The notes: generated from the sequence alone by a model not told the origin. A DNA stretch of 12,639 nucleotides from Thermoproteota archaeon (GCA_021158805.1 JAGGTZ010000229.1:1-12639), one strand, 5' to 3'; shown: positions 1 through 7,746, counted from the stretch's first letter. Program-made: numbers and translations.

Positions 1-1644
1 AGCTCTTGGGTCCACTATGACAACCCAGAGGCCGCAACTGAGAAAGCGAAGGACATGATAAGGATGGCCGTTGCTAGGGCGAGGAATCTCGAGCCCTTAG
101 AGAAGATGCGTGGAGAAGTTAAACAGCAGGCATTAGTGGTTGGTGGAGGGATAGCTGGTCTCACATCGGCGTTAGATCTAGCAGAAAGGGGATTCGAAGT
201 TCATATCGTGGAGAAAAGACCTGTTCTTGGCGGTCACGCCGCTAGAATGGGTCAGCTAAATGTAGAGGGCAGGAAGATAGCTGGTAAGGATCTTGTCAAC
301 TATCTAGTGGAGAAGATAAAGGATAACCCGAACATACACATATACACTAATGCTGAAGTAAGTAAAGTGGATGGATCAATAGGAAACTTCACTATTAAGG
401 TCAAGATAAAGCCGAGATACGTCAATGACAAATGCACGTTATGCAATAAATGCGTTGAAGTTTGCCCTGTGACCGCTCCGAATGAGTACGAATACGGAAT
501 TAGTGAGAGGAAAGCTATATTCTTACCGTTTGATGGGGCTTATCCGAGCCAGTACATAATAGATCCAGAGACATGCACTTTCTGTGGTAAATGCGTTGAA
601 GTTTGCCCAGAGAATGCAATTAACTTAGATGAGAAGGAGAAGGAAATTACAATAGAGGTAGGTGGAATAATACTCGCCACGGGACATGATCCATACGAGC
701 CTCCCATCGGTGAGTACGGCTATGGCCTATCTCCGAAGGTCATAACATTGCATCAGCTGAAGAGGCTTCTCAGTGAGGATGGCCCGACGAAGGGAGAGCT
801 CATAATTGATGGAAAGAGACCGAAAAACATAGTATTCATCTCATGTGTGGGATCGCTAGGAACTACTCCTAACGCGAACCAGTATTGCTCAAGGATGTGT
901 TGCTCTGCCTCCCTGATCGAGGCGCTCCACATCAGAGAGAAGTACCCAGATGCTCAGGTGTTCTTCGTCCACAAAGACGTTAGAACATATGGAAAGGATG
1001 AGAGCCTATATTGGAAGGCCATAGATAACCTAGTGAAGTTTGTCCGATTTGAGGAAAGCCCCAAGGTCACAGTAGATAAAGATGAGGTTAAGGTAGAGGT
1101 GAAGGAATCAACTATACAGGAGAGACTGGTGATTCCCGCTGATCTCGTTGTTCTAGTGACAGGAATGGTACCTCCAAAGGAGATAGAGAACCTTAGGAGC
1201 CTATTTAAGGTAGGATGTGGTGGAGATGGCTTCTTAAAGGAGGCCCACCTTAAGCTCAATCCAGTGGAATCTCTCACAGGTGGTATATACTTAGCAGGCA
1301 CAGCTACAGGTCCCAAGAGCATAGCAGAGAGCATCGTCGCTGGAAGCGCGGCTGCTGCGAAGGCAGCGTCTTTACTTAGCAAGGATACAATAGAAGTAGA
1401 GCCAATAGTGGCTGTAGTGGATGAGGACAAGTGCTCTGGTTGTGGGATCTGTGTCTCAATATGCCCGTATGGAGCGATCTCCTTAGAGAAGAGAGAGGAT
1501 GGAACTAGGGTATCTAAGGTGGATCCAATGCTATGCCAAGGATGTGGGACCTGTGGTGCGGCATGCCCGTCAGCGGCGATACAGCAGAACAGCTACAAGG
1601 ATAAGCAGATCATACCCCAGATATTAGCTGTGTTTGAGAGGTGA
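1..1644 (+). CDS. hdrA: CoB-CoM heterodisulfide reductase-like subunit A (HdrA), 5' partial
   Basis: Flavin-bifurcating, iron-sulfur subunit of an HdrABC-type complex in the cytoplasm. It takes electrons from the hydrogenase through MvhD and splits them at FAD. The frame is open from base 1: before the first ATG (base 55) it reads SSWVHYDNPEAATEKAKD, an HdrA-like N-terminal stretch, so the true start lies upstream and ATG 55 is internal. Numbering from ATG 55, there is a Rossmann FAD motif VVGGGIAGL at about residues 28-36. Two ferredoxin-type [4Fe-4S] motifs start at C127 (CTLCNKCVEVCP) and C174 (CTFCGKCVEVCP). A Cys-rich CVGS...YCSRMCC segment lies near residues 270-285. Two more CxxCxxC motifs start at C460 and C494 near the C-terminus. 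No in-frame TGA suggests selenocysteine. It heads the hdrA-mvhDGA run, with the next start 10 nt after its stop. In a non-methanogen the disulfide substrate may not be CoM-S-S-CoB; the substrate cannot be read from this gene. Confidence 0.95.
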   Translation, partial: SSWVHYDNPEAATEKAKDMIRMAVARARNLEPLEKMRGEVKQQALVVGGGIAGLTSALDLAERGFEVHIVEKRPVLGGHAARMGQLNVEGRKIAGKDLVNYLVEKIKDNPNIHIYTNAEVSKVDGSIGNFTIKVKIKPRYVNDKCTLCNKCVEVCPVTAPNEYEYGISERKAIFLPFDGAYPSQYIIDPETCTFCGKCVEVCPENAINLDEKEKEITIEVGGIILATGHDPYEPPIGEYGYGLSPKVITLHQLKRLLSEDGPTKGELIIDGKRPKNIVFISCVGSLGTTPNANQYCSRMCCSASLIEALHIREKYPDAQVFFVHKDVRTYGKDESLYWKAIDNLVKFVRFEESPKVTVDKDEVKVEVKESTIQERLVIPADLVVLVTGMVPPKEIENLRSLFKVGCGGDGFLKEAHLKLNPVESLTGGIYLAGTATGPKSIAESIVAGSAAAAKAASLLSKDTIEVEPIVAVVDEDKCSGCGICVSICPYGAISLEKREDGTRVSKVDPMLCQGCGTCGAACPSAAIQQNSYKDKQIIPQILAVFER

Positions 1645-1654
1645 GGTGTGGAAT

Positions 1655-2098
1655 ATGAGTGATGGAGATGGGTTTGAACCTACCATTGTAGTTTTTGCAT
1701 GCCATTGGTGTACATATCAAGCGATAAATCTGGCCGGCACTAGTAGGATGAAGTACCCGCCGAACGTACGTGTCATCAGAGTGATGTGCTCCGGGAGAGT
1801 AGATCCGCAGTTTGTCATTGAGGCATTCAAGAACGGCGCAGATGGTGTACTGGTAGCTGGTTGCCATCCTGGCGACTGCCACTACGTAAATGGAAACATG
1901 AAGACAATGAGGAGGACTGTCATGCTCGAAAAGCTACTTCAAGACATGGGAATAGAGAAAGAGAGATTCAGGAGGGAGTGGATATCTGCCGCTGAGGCGA
2001 AGAAGTGGGTAGAAGTTGTGACGGAGATGGTAGAACAGGTTAGGAAGCTCGGTCCCCTTAAGCTAGCGGAAAAAAGGGAGGTGGTGATGAATGAGTAA
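1655..2098 (+). CDS. mvhD: Methyl-viologen-reducing hydrogenase iron-sulfur subunit MvhD
   Basis: Small [2Fe-2S] adaptor that carries electrons from the MvhAG hydrogenase to HdrA. The 147-residue protein has the usual MvhD cysteine set: CHWC (C16, C19), VMCSG (C45) and GCHPGDC (C70, C75). It also has the family's HYVNGN stretch followed by a helical C-terminal part. I chose ATG 1655 because a purine-rich GAGGTG element lies just before it and the protein then matches the family length. A TTG at 1634 in the same frame would overlap hdrA and add seven unrelated residues. The 3' end overlaps mvhG by 8 nt, so the two are probably translationally coupled. It is a separate gene here; in some archaea MvhD is fused to HdrA. 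Confidence 0.94.
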   Translation: MSDGDGFEPTIVVFACHWCTYQAINLAGTSRMKYPPNVRVIRVMCSGRVDPQFVIEAFKNGADGVLVAGCHPGDCHYVNGNMKTMRRTVMLEKLLQDMGIEKERFRREWISAAEAKKWVEVVTEMVEQVRKLGPLKLAEKREVVMNE

Positions 2099-3065
2099 GC
2101 CCAAGGTAGCCCTCTACTGGTGCGCTAGCTGTGGAGGTTGTGAGGAGGCGACTGTAGACCTCACAGAGAGGCTCTTCGATCTGATAGAGGCTGTAGACAT
2201 AGTGTTCTGGCCTATCGCCATGGACTTCAAGAGAGAAGATCTAGAGAAAATGGAAGATGGATCTATAGATATCGCCATCATAAATGGAGGTATTAGGCTC
2301 GAGGAGCATGAAGAAATGGTAAAACTCCTCAGAAGAAAATCTAAGATAGTAATCGCTTACGGAAGTTGCGCACACTTGGGAGGGATACCCGGACTCGCTA
2401 ACGCATATCCGAGAGAGGAGATTCTGAAGTTTGCTTATGAAGAAGCTCCTACTGTGATAAACCCGGATAAAGTACGGCCTATGAAGAAGGTCACGATCGA
2501 TGGGATGGAGTTCGAGCTTCCGGAATTCTTAGAATATCTCAAACCACTAGATGAAGTAATTGATGTAGACTATTACATACCAGGGTGCCCTCCAACTCCG
2601 GATCTGACTTGGGAGGCGATATCCAAACTACTCTCAGGCGAGATACCTCCAAAGGGTCATGTATTTGGCAGTGATAAGTCCCTCTGTCACGAGTGTCCTC
2701 TGAATGAAACTAAACCAGACGAGATAAGATTAGAAGAGCTGAAGAGGCCCCATCAGGTTATACTCGATAGAAGCAAGTGCTACCTCGCCCAAGGAGTACT
2801 ATGTATGGGACCAGTGACCAGAGGAGGATGCGAAGCTCTATGCATCAAAGGAGGGATGCCATGCACCGGATGCTTCGGGCCTCTCGATGGAGTGTATAAC
2901 CAAGGCGCGAAGGCCCTCTCCTTCTTGGCATCTGTCATAGATATTGAAGATGAGGAGAAGTATAGAGAGATGCTAGAAAAGCTGGGCTTCGATCCAATTG
3001 GCTGGTTCTTCCGCTATAGTCTCGCGAAAGGGATGATATATCGTAAGAAGGGGGATGGTGAGTAG
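2091..3065 (+). CDS. mvhG: [NiFe]-hydrogenase small subunit, MvhG type (group 3c)
   Basis: Electron-transfer subunit of the cytoplasmic F420-non-reducing hydrogenase. It wires the Ni-Fe site of MvhA to MvhD through iron-sulfur clusters. The 324-residue protein starts with the proximal-cluster motif WCASCGGCEE (C14, C17), followed by GSCAHLGGIPG and GCPPTPDL. The C-terminal half holds the CHECP, CYLAQGVLC and CEALC...CTGCFGP cysteines expected for the medial and distal clusters. There is no twin-arginine signal peptide, which agrees with a soluble group 3 enzyme. The start ATG overlaps the mvhD end, and GGGAGGTGGTG lies just upstream as ribosome binding site. mvhA follows after 2 nt. Assignment to MvhG and not FrhG rests on the neighbours MvhD and HdrA and on the absence of an FrhB gene here. 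Confidence 0.94.
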   Translation: MSKPKVALYWCASCGGCEEATVDLTERLFDLIEAVDIVFWPIAMDFKREDLEKMEDGSIDIAIINGGIRLEEHEEMVKLLRRKSKIVIAYGSCAHLGGIPGLANAYPREEILKFAYEEAPTVINPDKVRPMKKVTIDGMEFELPEFLEYLKPLDEVIDVDYYIPGCPPTPDLTWEAISKLLSGEIPPKGHVFGSDKSLCHECPLNETKPDEIRLEELKRPHQVILDRSKCYLAQGVLCMGPVTRGGCEALCIKGGMPCTGCFGPLDGVYNQGAKALSFLASVIDIEDEEKYREMLEKLGFDPIGWFFRYSLAKGMIYRKKGDGE

Positions 3066-3067
3066 GA

Positions 3068-4528
3068 ATGAAGGAAATAGTTATAGATCCGATTACTCGT
3101 TTAGAAGGACACGGGAAGATAGTTATCAAGTTAGATGAGAATGGGGAAGTCCAAAAAGCGCTCTTACAGATACCTGAGCTCCGTGGCTTCGAGAAATTCT
3201 TGGTTGGGAGGACCGCAGAGGATGCTCCACAGATAACACCAAGGATATGCGGGGTATGTCCGTGGGCCCATCACATGGCCTCTACCAAGGCTTTAGATGA
3301 CCTGTTCAAAGTAGATCCCCCTGAGCCTGCCAAGAAGATAAGGGAGTTCATATACAACGTTTTCATGTTAGAGGACCATGCCATCCACTTCTACGTACTT
3401 GCCGGCCCTGATTTCATCGTCGGACCTAAGGCTCCGAAGGAAGAGAGGAACCTTGTGGGTATCATTAAGAAGCTTGGTGTTGACTTAGTGAAAAACATAA
3501 TAGTCACTAGGAAGAAGCTAAGGAACCTCGAACAGCTGTTAGGAGGTAAGATAACTCATCCTGTGATGGGGCTACCTGGTGGTGTCGCCAAGCCCCTATC
3601 TGAGGATGACTGGAAGATATGTTATGAAACCTCAAAGGAGGCACTAGAGTTCGCGAAGTTTACCTTAGAGACCTTCAAGAATGTTGTTCTTTCCAATGAT
3701 GAGTACGTTGATCTCATCAAGTCAGATGCCTATACGCATAAGACATATTACATGGGTTTAGTTGATGAAAAGAATCAGGTGAACTTCTACGATGGAAAGA
3801 TTAGGGTAGTGGATCCGGACGGCAACGAGTATGTGAAGTTCGATGCTAAGAACTATCTAGACCATATGGCTGAGCATGTCGAACCTTGGACGTACGTCAG
3901 GTTCACATATCTCAAAGGGGTTGGATGGAAGGGGTTCGTGGATGGAAAGGACAGTGGAATCTTCAGCGTCGCTCCCCTCGCTAGGCTGAATGCTGCCGAT
4001 GGGATGGCGACTCCCATGGCTCAGGAAGCATATAAAGAATTCTACGAAACTCTTGGAGGTAGGCCAGTACACCACACACTAGCTTTCCACTGGGCCCGAG
4101 TTATTGAGATGGTCTATGCTGCAGAGAGGATGATGGAACTCATAGAGGATCCAGATATAAAAGATCCAAATGTGAGAAAATTACCGGAAGCAACTCCAGA
4201 TGTGGGTATTGGTGTTGTAGAAGCTCCCAGGGGTACCTTAATCCATCATTATGAGACGGATGGGAAGGGGATAATCAAGAAGGCTAACCTGATAGTAGCA
4301 ACCCAGAATAACTCCGCCAGAATGGTCCTTTCCATAGAAAAAGCAGCTAAGTCCCTCATACATGGTGGTAAAGTAGACGATGGCATATTAAACATGATAG
4401 AGATGGCCTTTAGGGCATACGATCCATGCCACGCCTGCGCAACACATTCGCTACCGGGCTCAATGCCACTCATAGTTAGGATATATGACAAGGACGATAA
4501 CCTGATTAAGGAGATCAGACGCGATTGA
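3068..4528 (+). CDS. mvhA: [NiFe]-hydrogenase large (catalytic) subunit, MvhA type (group 3c)
   Basis: Catalytic subunit that splits H2 at a Ni-Fe(CN)2CO centre. In 486 residues it has the N-terminal DPITRLEGHGKI motif, the first Ni-binding pair RICGVC (C61, C64), and the C-terminal pair DPCHACATH (C454, C457, H460). All four nickel-ligand positions are cysteine, so this is not a selenocysteine enzyme. After H460 there is a 26-residue tail (461-486), the expected substrate of the maturation peptidase encoded next at 4592. The start ATG is 2 nt after mvhG, with a GGTGAGTAGGA purine run before it. It is the last gene of the hdrA-mvhDGA operon; a pyrimidine-rich tract follows. Family-level assignment is very secure; subgroup 3c is inferred from MvhD and HdrA next door. 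Confidence 0.96.
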   Translation: MKEIVIDPITRLEGHGKIVIKLDENGEVQKALLQIPELRGFEKFLVGRTAEDAPQITPRICGVCPWAHHMASTKALDDLFKVDPPEPAKKIREFIYNVFMLEDHAIHFYVLAGPDFIVGPKAPKEERNLVGIIKKLGVDLVKNIIVTRKKLRNLEQLLGGKITHPVMGLPGGVAKPLSEDDWKICYETSKEALEFAKFTLETFKNVVLSNDEYVDLIKSDAYTHKTYYMGLVDEKNQVNFYDGKIRVVDPDGNEYVKFDAKNYLDHMAEHVEPWTYVRFTYLKGVGWKGFVDGKDSGIFSVAPLARLNAADGMATPMAQEAYKEFYETLGGRPVHHTLAFHWARVIEMVYAAERMMELIEDPDIKDPNVRKLPEATPDVGIGVVEAPRGTLIHHYETDGKGIIKKANLIVATQNNSARMVLSIEKAAKSLIHGGKVDDGILNMIEMAFRAYDPCHACATHSLPGSMPLIVRIYDKDDNLIKEIRRD

Positions 4529-4530
4529 TC

Positions 4531-4540
4531 TATTTACTTA
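4531..4540 (+). promoter_or_regulatory. Weak TATA-like element before the maturation peptidase gene
   Basis: TATTTACTTA lies about 55 nt before the ATG at 4592. Transcription starting about 26 nt downstream would leave a leader of about 30 nt, containing the ribosome binding site TAGGAG (4580-4585). The match is weak and the gene may also be read from the upstream operon. Confidence 0.25.
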
Positions 4541-4543
4541 ATC

Positions 4544-4564
4544 ACCTCTCCTCCTTTTTCTCCT
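4544..4564 (+). terminator. Pyrimidine/T-rich tract after mvhA, possible archaeal terminator
   Basis: An almost pure pyrimidine run with five consecutive T (4555-4559) begins 16 nt after the mvhA stop. Archaeal termination often occurs at such T-rich tracts without a hairpin. It could mark the end of the hdr-mvh transcript, though partial read-through into the peptidase gene is equally possible. Confidence 0.35.
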
Positions 4565-4591
4565 GGTCAGCTTCTAGGGTAGGAGCCTTAC

Positions 4592-5065
4592 ATGAGGATA
4601 CTCGTTCTGGCCCTTGGAAATGATATACTCGGTGATGATGCTGTTGGCCTTCTGGTAGCCGATAAACTGGAGAGACTCCTTCCAGAGGAGCTGAGAAGCA
4701 GAGTAGACATAGTAAAATCGTCGCAAGCCGGTTTCTATCTCTTGGACTACTTCCTCATGGGACATGATAGGGTAATCGTGGTCGACTCGATAATTGGGCC
4801 CGAATCTGGCAAAATAGTAGAGATAGATCCAGACAGCCTTAAACCTGCCTCTGCACCTTCTCCACACTATAGTGGTCTCCCAGAAATATTCTCACTCCTA
4901 GAAAAGCTGAGTTCTCCCATACCTGACGTGGAAATTTATGCTATTACTATAAATGAACCCTATATCGGGGCGGATATCAGCGAGCCTGTGAAAGAAGCAT
5001 CTGAGAAGTTGGCGAATATGCTAATCCTAAGGCTAAGGGAACTCCTCTTAGACTCACATGAATAA
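4592..5065 (+). CDS. [NiFe]-hydrogenase maturation endopeptidase (HybD/HycI/FrcD family)
   Basis: Nickel-dependent check-point peptidase that removes the C-terminal tail of the hydrogenase large subunit once nickel is in place. The 157-residue protein has the family opening LALGNDILGDDAVG. Three nickel-contacting positions can be matched to the family: D16 in GDD, D65 in VVDSIIG and H92 in PHYSGL. Its length is typical. It starts 63 nt after mvhA, whose 26-residue tail after DPCHACATH is its likely substrate. A TAGGAG ribosome binding site lies 6 nt before the ATG. Which of the family names (HybD, HycI, HyaD, FrcD) fits best cannot be decided from sequence alone, so no symbol is given. Confidence 0.92.
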   Translation: MRILVLALGNDILGDDAVGLLVADKLERLLPEELRSRVDIVKSSQAGFYLLDYFLMGHDRVIVVDSIIGPESGKIVEIDPDSLKPASAPSPHYSGLPEIFSLLEKLSSPIPDVEIYAITINEPYIGADISEPVKEASEKLANMLILRLRELLLDSHE

Positions 5066-5067
5066 AG

Positions 5068-5075
5068 CTTTAAAG
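5068..5075 (+). promoter_or_regulatory. Putative TATA box of the hypA-hypB-hypC-hypE operon
   Basis: CTTTAAAG follows an A-rich AATAA segment resembling a BRE. Transcription starting about 26 nt downstream (near 5098) would give a leader of about 22 nt. That leader would contain the strong ribosome binding site GGGGTGA (5106-5112), 7 nt before the hypA ATG. Confidence 0.4.
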
Positions 5076-5119
5076 AGGAACTCTTGTTCAAGTAAGCGGA
5101 TAGTCGGGGTGAATTGAGG

Positions 5120-5557
5120 ATGCACGAGTGGACTCTTGCGGAGGCCATCGTAGAATCGCTTAATTCCTTCGTTGAGCAAAACGGCAGGAAGAAAGTGCTG
5201 GAGGTGGAGATCTTGTATGGTGAGATGATGGAATTAGATACCGACATTCTGAGCTATGCCATCGAGGAGCTAGTAAAGGGTACAGTCCTAGAGGGTGCAA
5301 AATTCTCATTAAAGGAGGAGAAGGCACTATTCAAATGCAACGCATGCGGAGCTACATGGGACTTTGAAACTGCCCATAAGATGCTATCTCACGAATTCGG
5401 AATTCTAGAGGAACCCTCGGGTGCGAGAGAGAGCCCCTTACACTTCATCCCAGACTTAGCTCAGGCTCTATTGAAATGCCCTCGATGTGGAAGTCGAGAC
5501 TTCGAGGCAATCTCTGGGAAGGGGATAAGAGTAGCCAGGATGGTGTTAGGGAGATGA
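5120..5557 (+). CDS. hypA: Hydrogenase maturation nickel metallochaperone HypA
   Basis: Nickel chaperone that, with HypB, delivers Ni2+ to the large subunit precursor. I start it at ATG 5120 because the protein then begins Met-His-Glu, and the N-terminal Met1-His2 is the known nickel site of the family. A TTG at 5114 in frame would add two residues ahead of it and destroy that site. GGGGTGA lies 7 nt before the ATG. In 145 residues there are two CxxC zinc-binding pairs: C73/C76 (KCNACG) and C120/C123 (KCPRCG). The 43 residues between them form the long insert seen in archaeal HypA proteins. The stop overlaps or nearly touches the start of the next gene, an Mrp-type ATPase that is its probable HypB partner. 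Confidence 0.95.
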   Translation: MHEWTLAEAIVESLNSFVEQNGRKKVLEVEILYGEMMELDTDILSYAIEELVKGTVLEGAKFSLKEEKALFKCNACGATWDFETAHKMLSHEFGILEEPSGARESPLHFIPDLAQALLKCPRCGSRDFEAISGKGIRVARMVLGR

Positions 5558-5559
5558 CC

Positions 5560-6345
5560 ATGGATAGAGATATACTCTTCGAGAGAGGAAGGAGAAACCT
5601 CTCAAGGATCGGAAGAATTATAACCATAGCTGCAGGTAAAGGAGGGGTTGGAAAGAGCGTAGTAGCTGCTTCCCTAGCTTTAACACTCGGCGAGAGAGGG
5701 AAAAATGTCGGACTTTTAGATCTAGATGTTCATGGACCATCTATCCCCGATATACTACATGCCAGAGGGGAGATTGTAGCTTCCAAGGAGGGCCTGAAAC
5801 CGTTATCCGTGCACGGGATCAAAGTGATGTCCACGGGCATGCTCATCGGAGATAACCCATTGCCCACAAAAGGAGAGGATAAGAGAAATCTCATTTCCTT
5901 CTTAGTAGGTCTCACTAATTGGGGAAATCTAGATTACTTGATAATAGATCTTCCACCAGGTACAGGAGACGAGACCATCTGGGTCTTGAGGGCCCTTCGT
6001 GGACTTAAAAATGTGGGGGTCCTTGTGGTTACGACTCCATCAATCTTAGCAGTTTCTGTAGTCAGAAGATTACTTAGCATGCTAGAAGATGAGAAAATTA
6101 GGGTAATAGGGATAGTTGAGAATATGGCTTACTTTAACTGTGAGGGCAAGGTGTATAGGCCATTTGGAAGATTCAGTGAGGAATTGGTGAGGAGATTCAA
6201 GTTAAGGGTCATAGCCAGTCTTCCAATAGACCCTTCACTTGAGCAGACGATATACGATGGAGGGCTCCCCCATAGATCTTCAGAAGAGCTGAAGTCGGCA
6301 TTCTATAGACTTTGCGATGTTGTGGAGTCTTCGTGGGGTGAATAA
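5560..6345 (+). CDS. hypB: Mrp/MinD-type P-loop ATPase, probable archaeal (ATPase-type) HypB
   Basis: Probable ATP-dependent partner that stimulates nickel binding by HypA. The protein (261 residues from ATG 5560) has a deviant Walker A motif GKGGVGKS at 26-33, then LLDLDVHGPSIP and IIDLPPGTGDE, all typical of the Mrp/NBP35 branch of SIMIBI ATPases. It lacks the features of the bacterial HypB GTPase. In Thermococcus kodakarensis the functional HypB is known to be of this Mrp/MinD type. Fe-S-carrying Mrp proteins have a CPxC motif after NMxYF; here NMAYFN is followed by C194-E-G-K, so the second cysteine is missing. This argues against an Fe-S carrier role and for a HypB role. It sits between hypA and hypC. 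Start: GGGAG (5549-5553) is 6 nt before ATG 5560; ATG 5554, overlapping the hypA stop, is the alternative. The HypB role is inferred from context; the ATPase family is certain. Confidence 0.83.
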   Translation: MDRDILFERGRRNLSRIGRIITIAAGKGGVGKSVVAASLALTLGERGKNVGLLDLDVHGPSIPDILHARGEIVASKEGLKPLSVHGIKVMSTGMLIGDNPLPTKGEDKRNLISFLVGLTNWGNLDYLIIDLPPGTGDETIWVLRALRGLKNVGVLVVTTPSILAVSVVRRLLSMLEDEKIRVIGIVENMAYFNCEGKVYRPFGRFSEELVRRFKLRVIASLPIDPSLEQTIYDGGLPHRSSEELKSAFYRLCDVVESSWGE

Positions 6346-6346
6346 A

Positions 6347-6559
6347 ATGTGCTTGGGAATTCCAGGTAGAGTAGTGAAGGTGGACGGTAATATCGCATTA
6401 GTAGATTTTGGAGGCATCACTAGAGAAGCCGATGCTTCTTTAGAAGATGTTAAGCCTGGAGACTATGTGCTAGTACATGTTGGAGTTATAATTTCAAAGT
6501 TAAGCCTTGAAGAGGCACAAGAGACTATAGAGATGATAAAGGAGCTGATAGAACAGTAG
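6347..6559 (+). CDS. hypC: Hydrogenase assembly chaperone HypC
   Basis: Small chaperone that holds the Fe(CN)2CO precursor with HypD and passes it to the hydrogenase large subunit. The 70-residue protein begins MCLGIPG; Cys2 is the essential iron-binding residue of the family. It has the conserved HVG segment (H44) in VHVGVIISKLSLEEAQE. The start is fixed by this N-terminus, although the frame is open further upstream (from 6317), and GGGGTGA (6335-6341) provides the ribosome binding site. It lies 1 nt after the HypB-like gene and is followed closely by hypE, all in one operon. Confidence 0.96.
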   Translation: MCLGIPGRVVKVDGNIALVDFGGITREADASLEDVKPGDYVLVHVGVIISKLSLEEAQETIEMIKELIEQ

Positions 6560-6573
6560 GTTAGGTGTCTAGC

Positions 6574-7620
6574 ATGTCAAATTCCAATGATAACGTCATA
6601 AAACTTTCGCATGGATCCGGTGGAAAGGAGACTGCTCGGATAGTAAGTTCCCTAATACTTTCTCTACTAAGAGAAGACATGATGGCTGTTGAGGGGGGGA
6701 TAGGCACAGATGAATTAGATGATGGGGCAGCAATTCCCATTGGCGACGGTAGGTATATCGTTGTATCGATCGACTCTTACACGGTAAACCCCCCTTTCTT
6801 CCCAGGAGGAAATTTAGGGAAGTTAGCTGCTAGTGGAACTATTAACGATGTCCTGATGATGGGAGGGAAGCCTATAGCAATGATGGATGCAGTCGTAGTA
6901 GAAGAAGGATCTCGGATGGAGGAGGTCAGGGAGATAGTTCGGAGCTTCATCGAAGTCCTGAGAGAAGAAGGAGTGAAGCTCATAGGAGGAGATTTTAAGG
7001 TCATGCCGAGAGGACAGCTTGACAGGTATGTAATCACGACCGTAGGAGTAGGAATAGCTGAGAAGTTAATAGTGGACTCGAATTTATCACCAGGAGACAA
7101 AATAATCGTCTCCGGGACCATAGGAGAACATGGTGCTGCCATTTTAGCAGCTCAAGAGAATTTCTCCGTGGAAGGAGAGCTAAAAAGTGACGTACAACCC
7201 CTAAAGCGCCTTATGCTAAGCTTAATAGAGGAATTCGGCCATGCGATACACGCAGCTCAAGATCCAACTAGGGGTGGGCTTGCTCAGACGCTTAATGAAT
7301 GGGCATCTAAGACAGGTCACCTGATAACAGTAAATGAAGCAGAAATACCTATAAGAGATGAGGTGAAGGCATTTACCGAACTCCTTGGAGTTGATCCTCT
7401 GTCCCTCGCATGTGAGGGAAGAGTTGTGCTTGGAGTCTCGCCTGCTGATGCTGATGCCATACTTGACTCGATCAGGGAACTAGGATATAGGGATGCAGCA
7501 ATAATAGGAGATGTAAAGAAAAGTGAGAAATATGGTGGAATGGTCGTACTAGAATCAGTAGCAGGGGGACTAAGGATATTGGAACCACCCTCAGGCACAA
7601 TAGTCCCAAGAATATGTTAG
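6574..7620 (+). CDS. hypE: Carbamoyl dehydratase HypE (cyanide ligand synthesis)
   Basis: ATP-dependent dehydratase that turns the carbamoyl group received from HypF on its C-terminal cysteine into a thiocyanate, the source of the CN ligands. The protein of 348 residues belongs to the PurM/AIR-synthase fold. It has GSGGKE near the N-terminus, DELDDGAAIP, and SIDSYTVNPPFFPGGNLGKLA. It ends in PRIC, so the reactive C-terminal cysteine is intact. I chose ATG 6574, with TTAGGTG (6561-6567) as ribosome binding site. A GTG at 6565 in frame lies inside that element and would only add MSS. It is the last gene of the hypA-B-C-E operon. Confidence 0.95.
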   Translation: MSNSNDNVIKLSHGSGGKETARIVSSLILSLLREDMMAVEGGIGTDELDDGAAIPIGDGRYIVVSIDSYTVNPPFFPGGNLGKLAASGTINDVLMMGGKPIAMMDAVVVEEGSRMEEVREIVRSFIEVLREEGVKLIGGDFKVMPRGQLDRYVITTVGVGIAEKLIVDSNLSPGDKIIVSGTIGEHGAAILAAQENFSVEGELKSDVQPLKRLMLSLIEEFGHAIHAAQDPTRGGLAQTLNEWASKTGHLITVNEAEIPIRDEVKAFTELLGVDPLSLACEGRVVLGVSPADADAILDSIRELGYRDAAIIGDVKKSEKYGGMVVLESVAGGLRILEPPSGTIVPRIC

Positions 7621-7700
7621 TCGCACGATCTCTGGTTTAACCTCCATCATCTGCATTACTTTTCTGAAAATCTATTTGATCGTAGGGGGTTTAGTCTAGG

Positions 7701-7705
7701 TTTTT
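7701..7705 (+). terminator. T-run after hypE, possible terminator
   Basis: Five T in a T/A-rich stretch (TTTTTATTAA, 7701-7710) lie about 80 nt after the hypE stop, with no convincing hairpin. It could end the hypABCE transcript. The same stretch also resembles a TATA box for a longer hypF leader, so the call is weak. Confidence 0.22.
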
Positions 7706-7746
7706 ATTAAGATACTAATTAGCGTATAACGGTCCAAATACAAGAG

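Noticed and set aside
954..1430. Minus-strand open frame of 158 codons inside hdrA
   Set aside because: It lies antisense to a clear HdrA gene, is rich in Ser/Thr/Pro as expected of an antisense shadow, and shows no motif.
1634..1654. Longer MvhD start at TTG 1634
   Set aside because: It would overlap hdrA and add residues without family match; ATG 1655 has a ribosome binding site.
4574..4867. Minus-strand open frame covering the start of the maturation peptidase gene
   Set aside because: The plus strand carries the full peptidase motif set in this stretch; the minus frame has no motif or start signal.
5476..5559. N-terminal extension of the HypB-like ATPase from within hypA
   Set aside because: The stretch is hypA coding sequence in another frame; ATG 5560 (or 5554) gives the normal length and a ribosome binding site.
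6317..6346. N-terminal extension of HypC
   Set aside because: HypC needs Cys at position 2; only ATG 6347 gives MCLGIPG.
6777..7142. Minus-strand open frame of 121 codons inside hypE
   Set aside because: Antisense shadow of a well-supported HypE gene, with Ser/Pro/Ile-rich composition and no recognisable domain.
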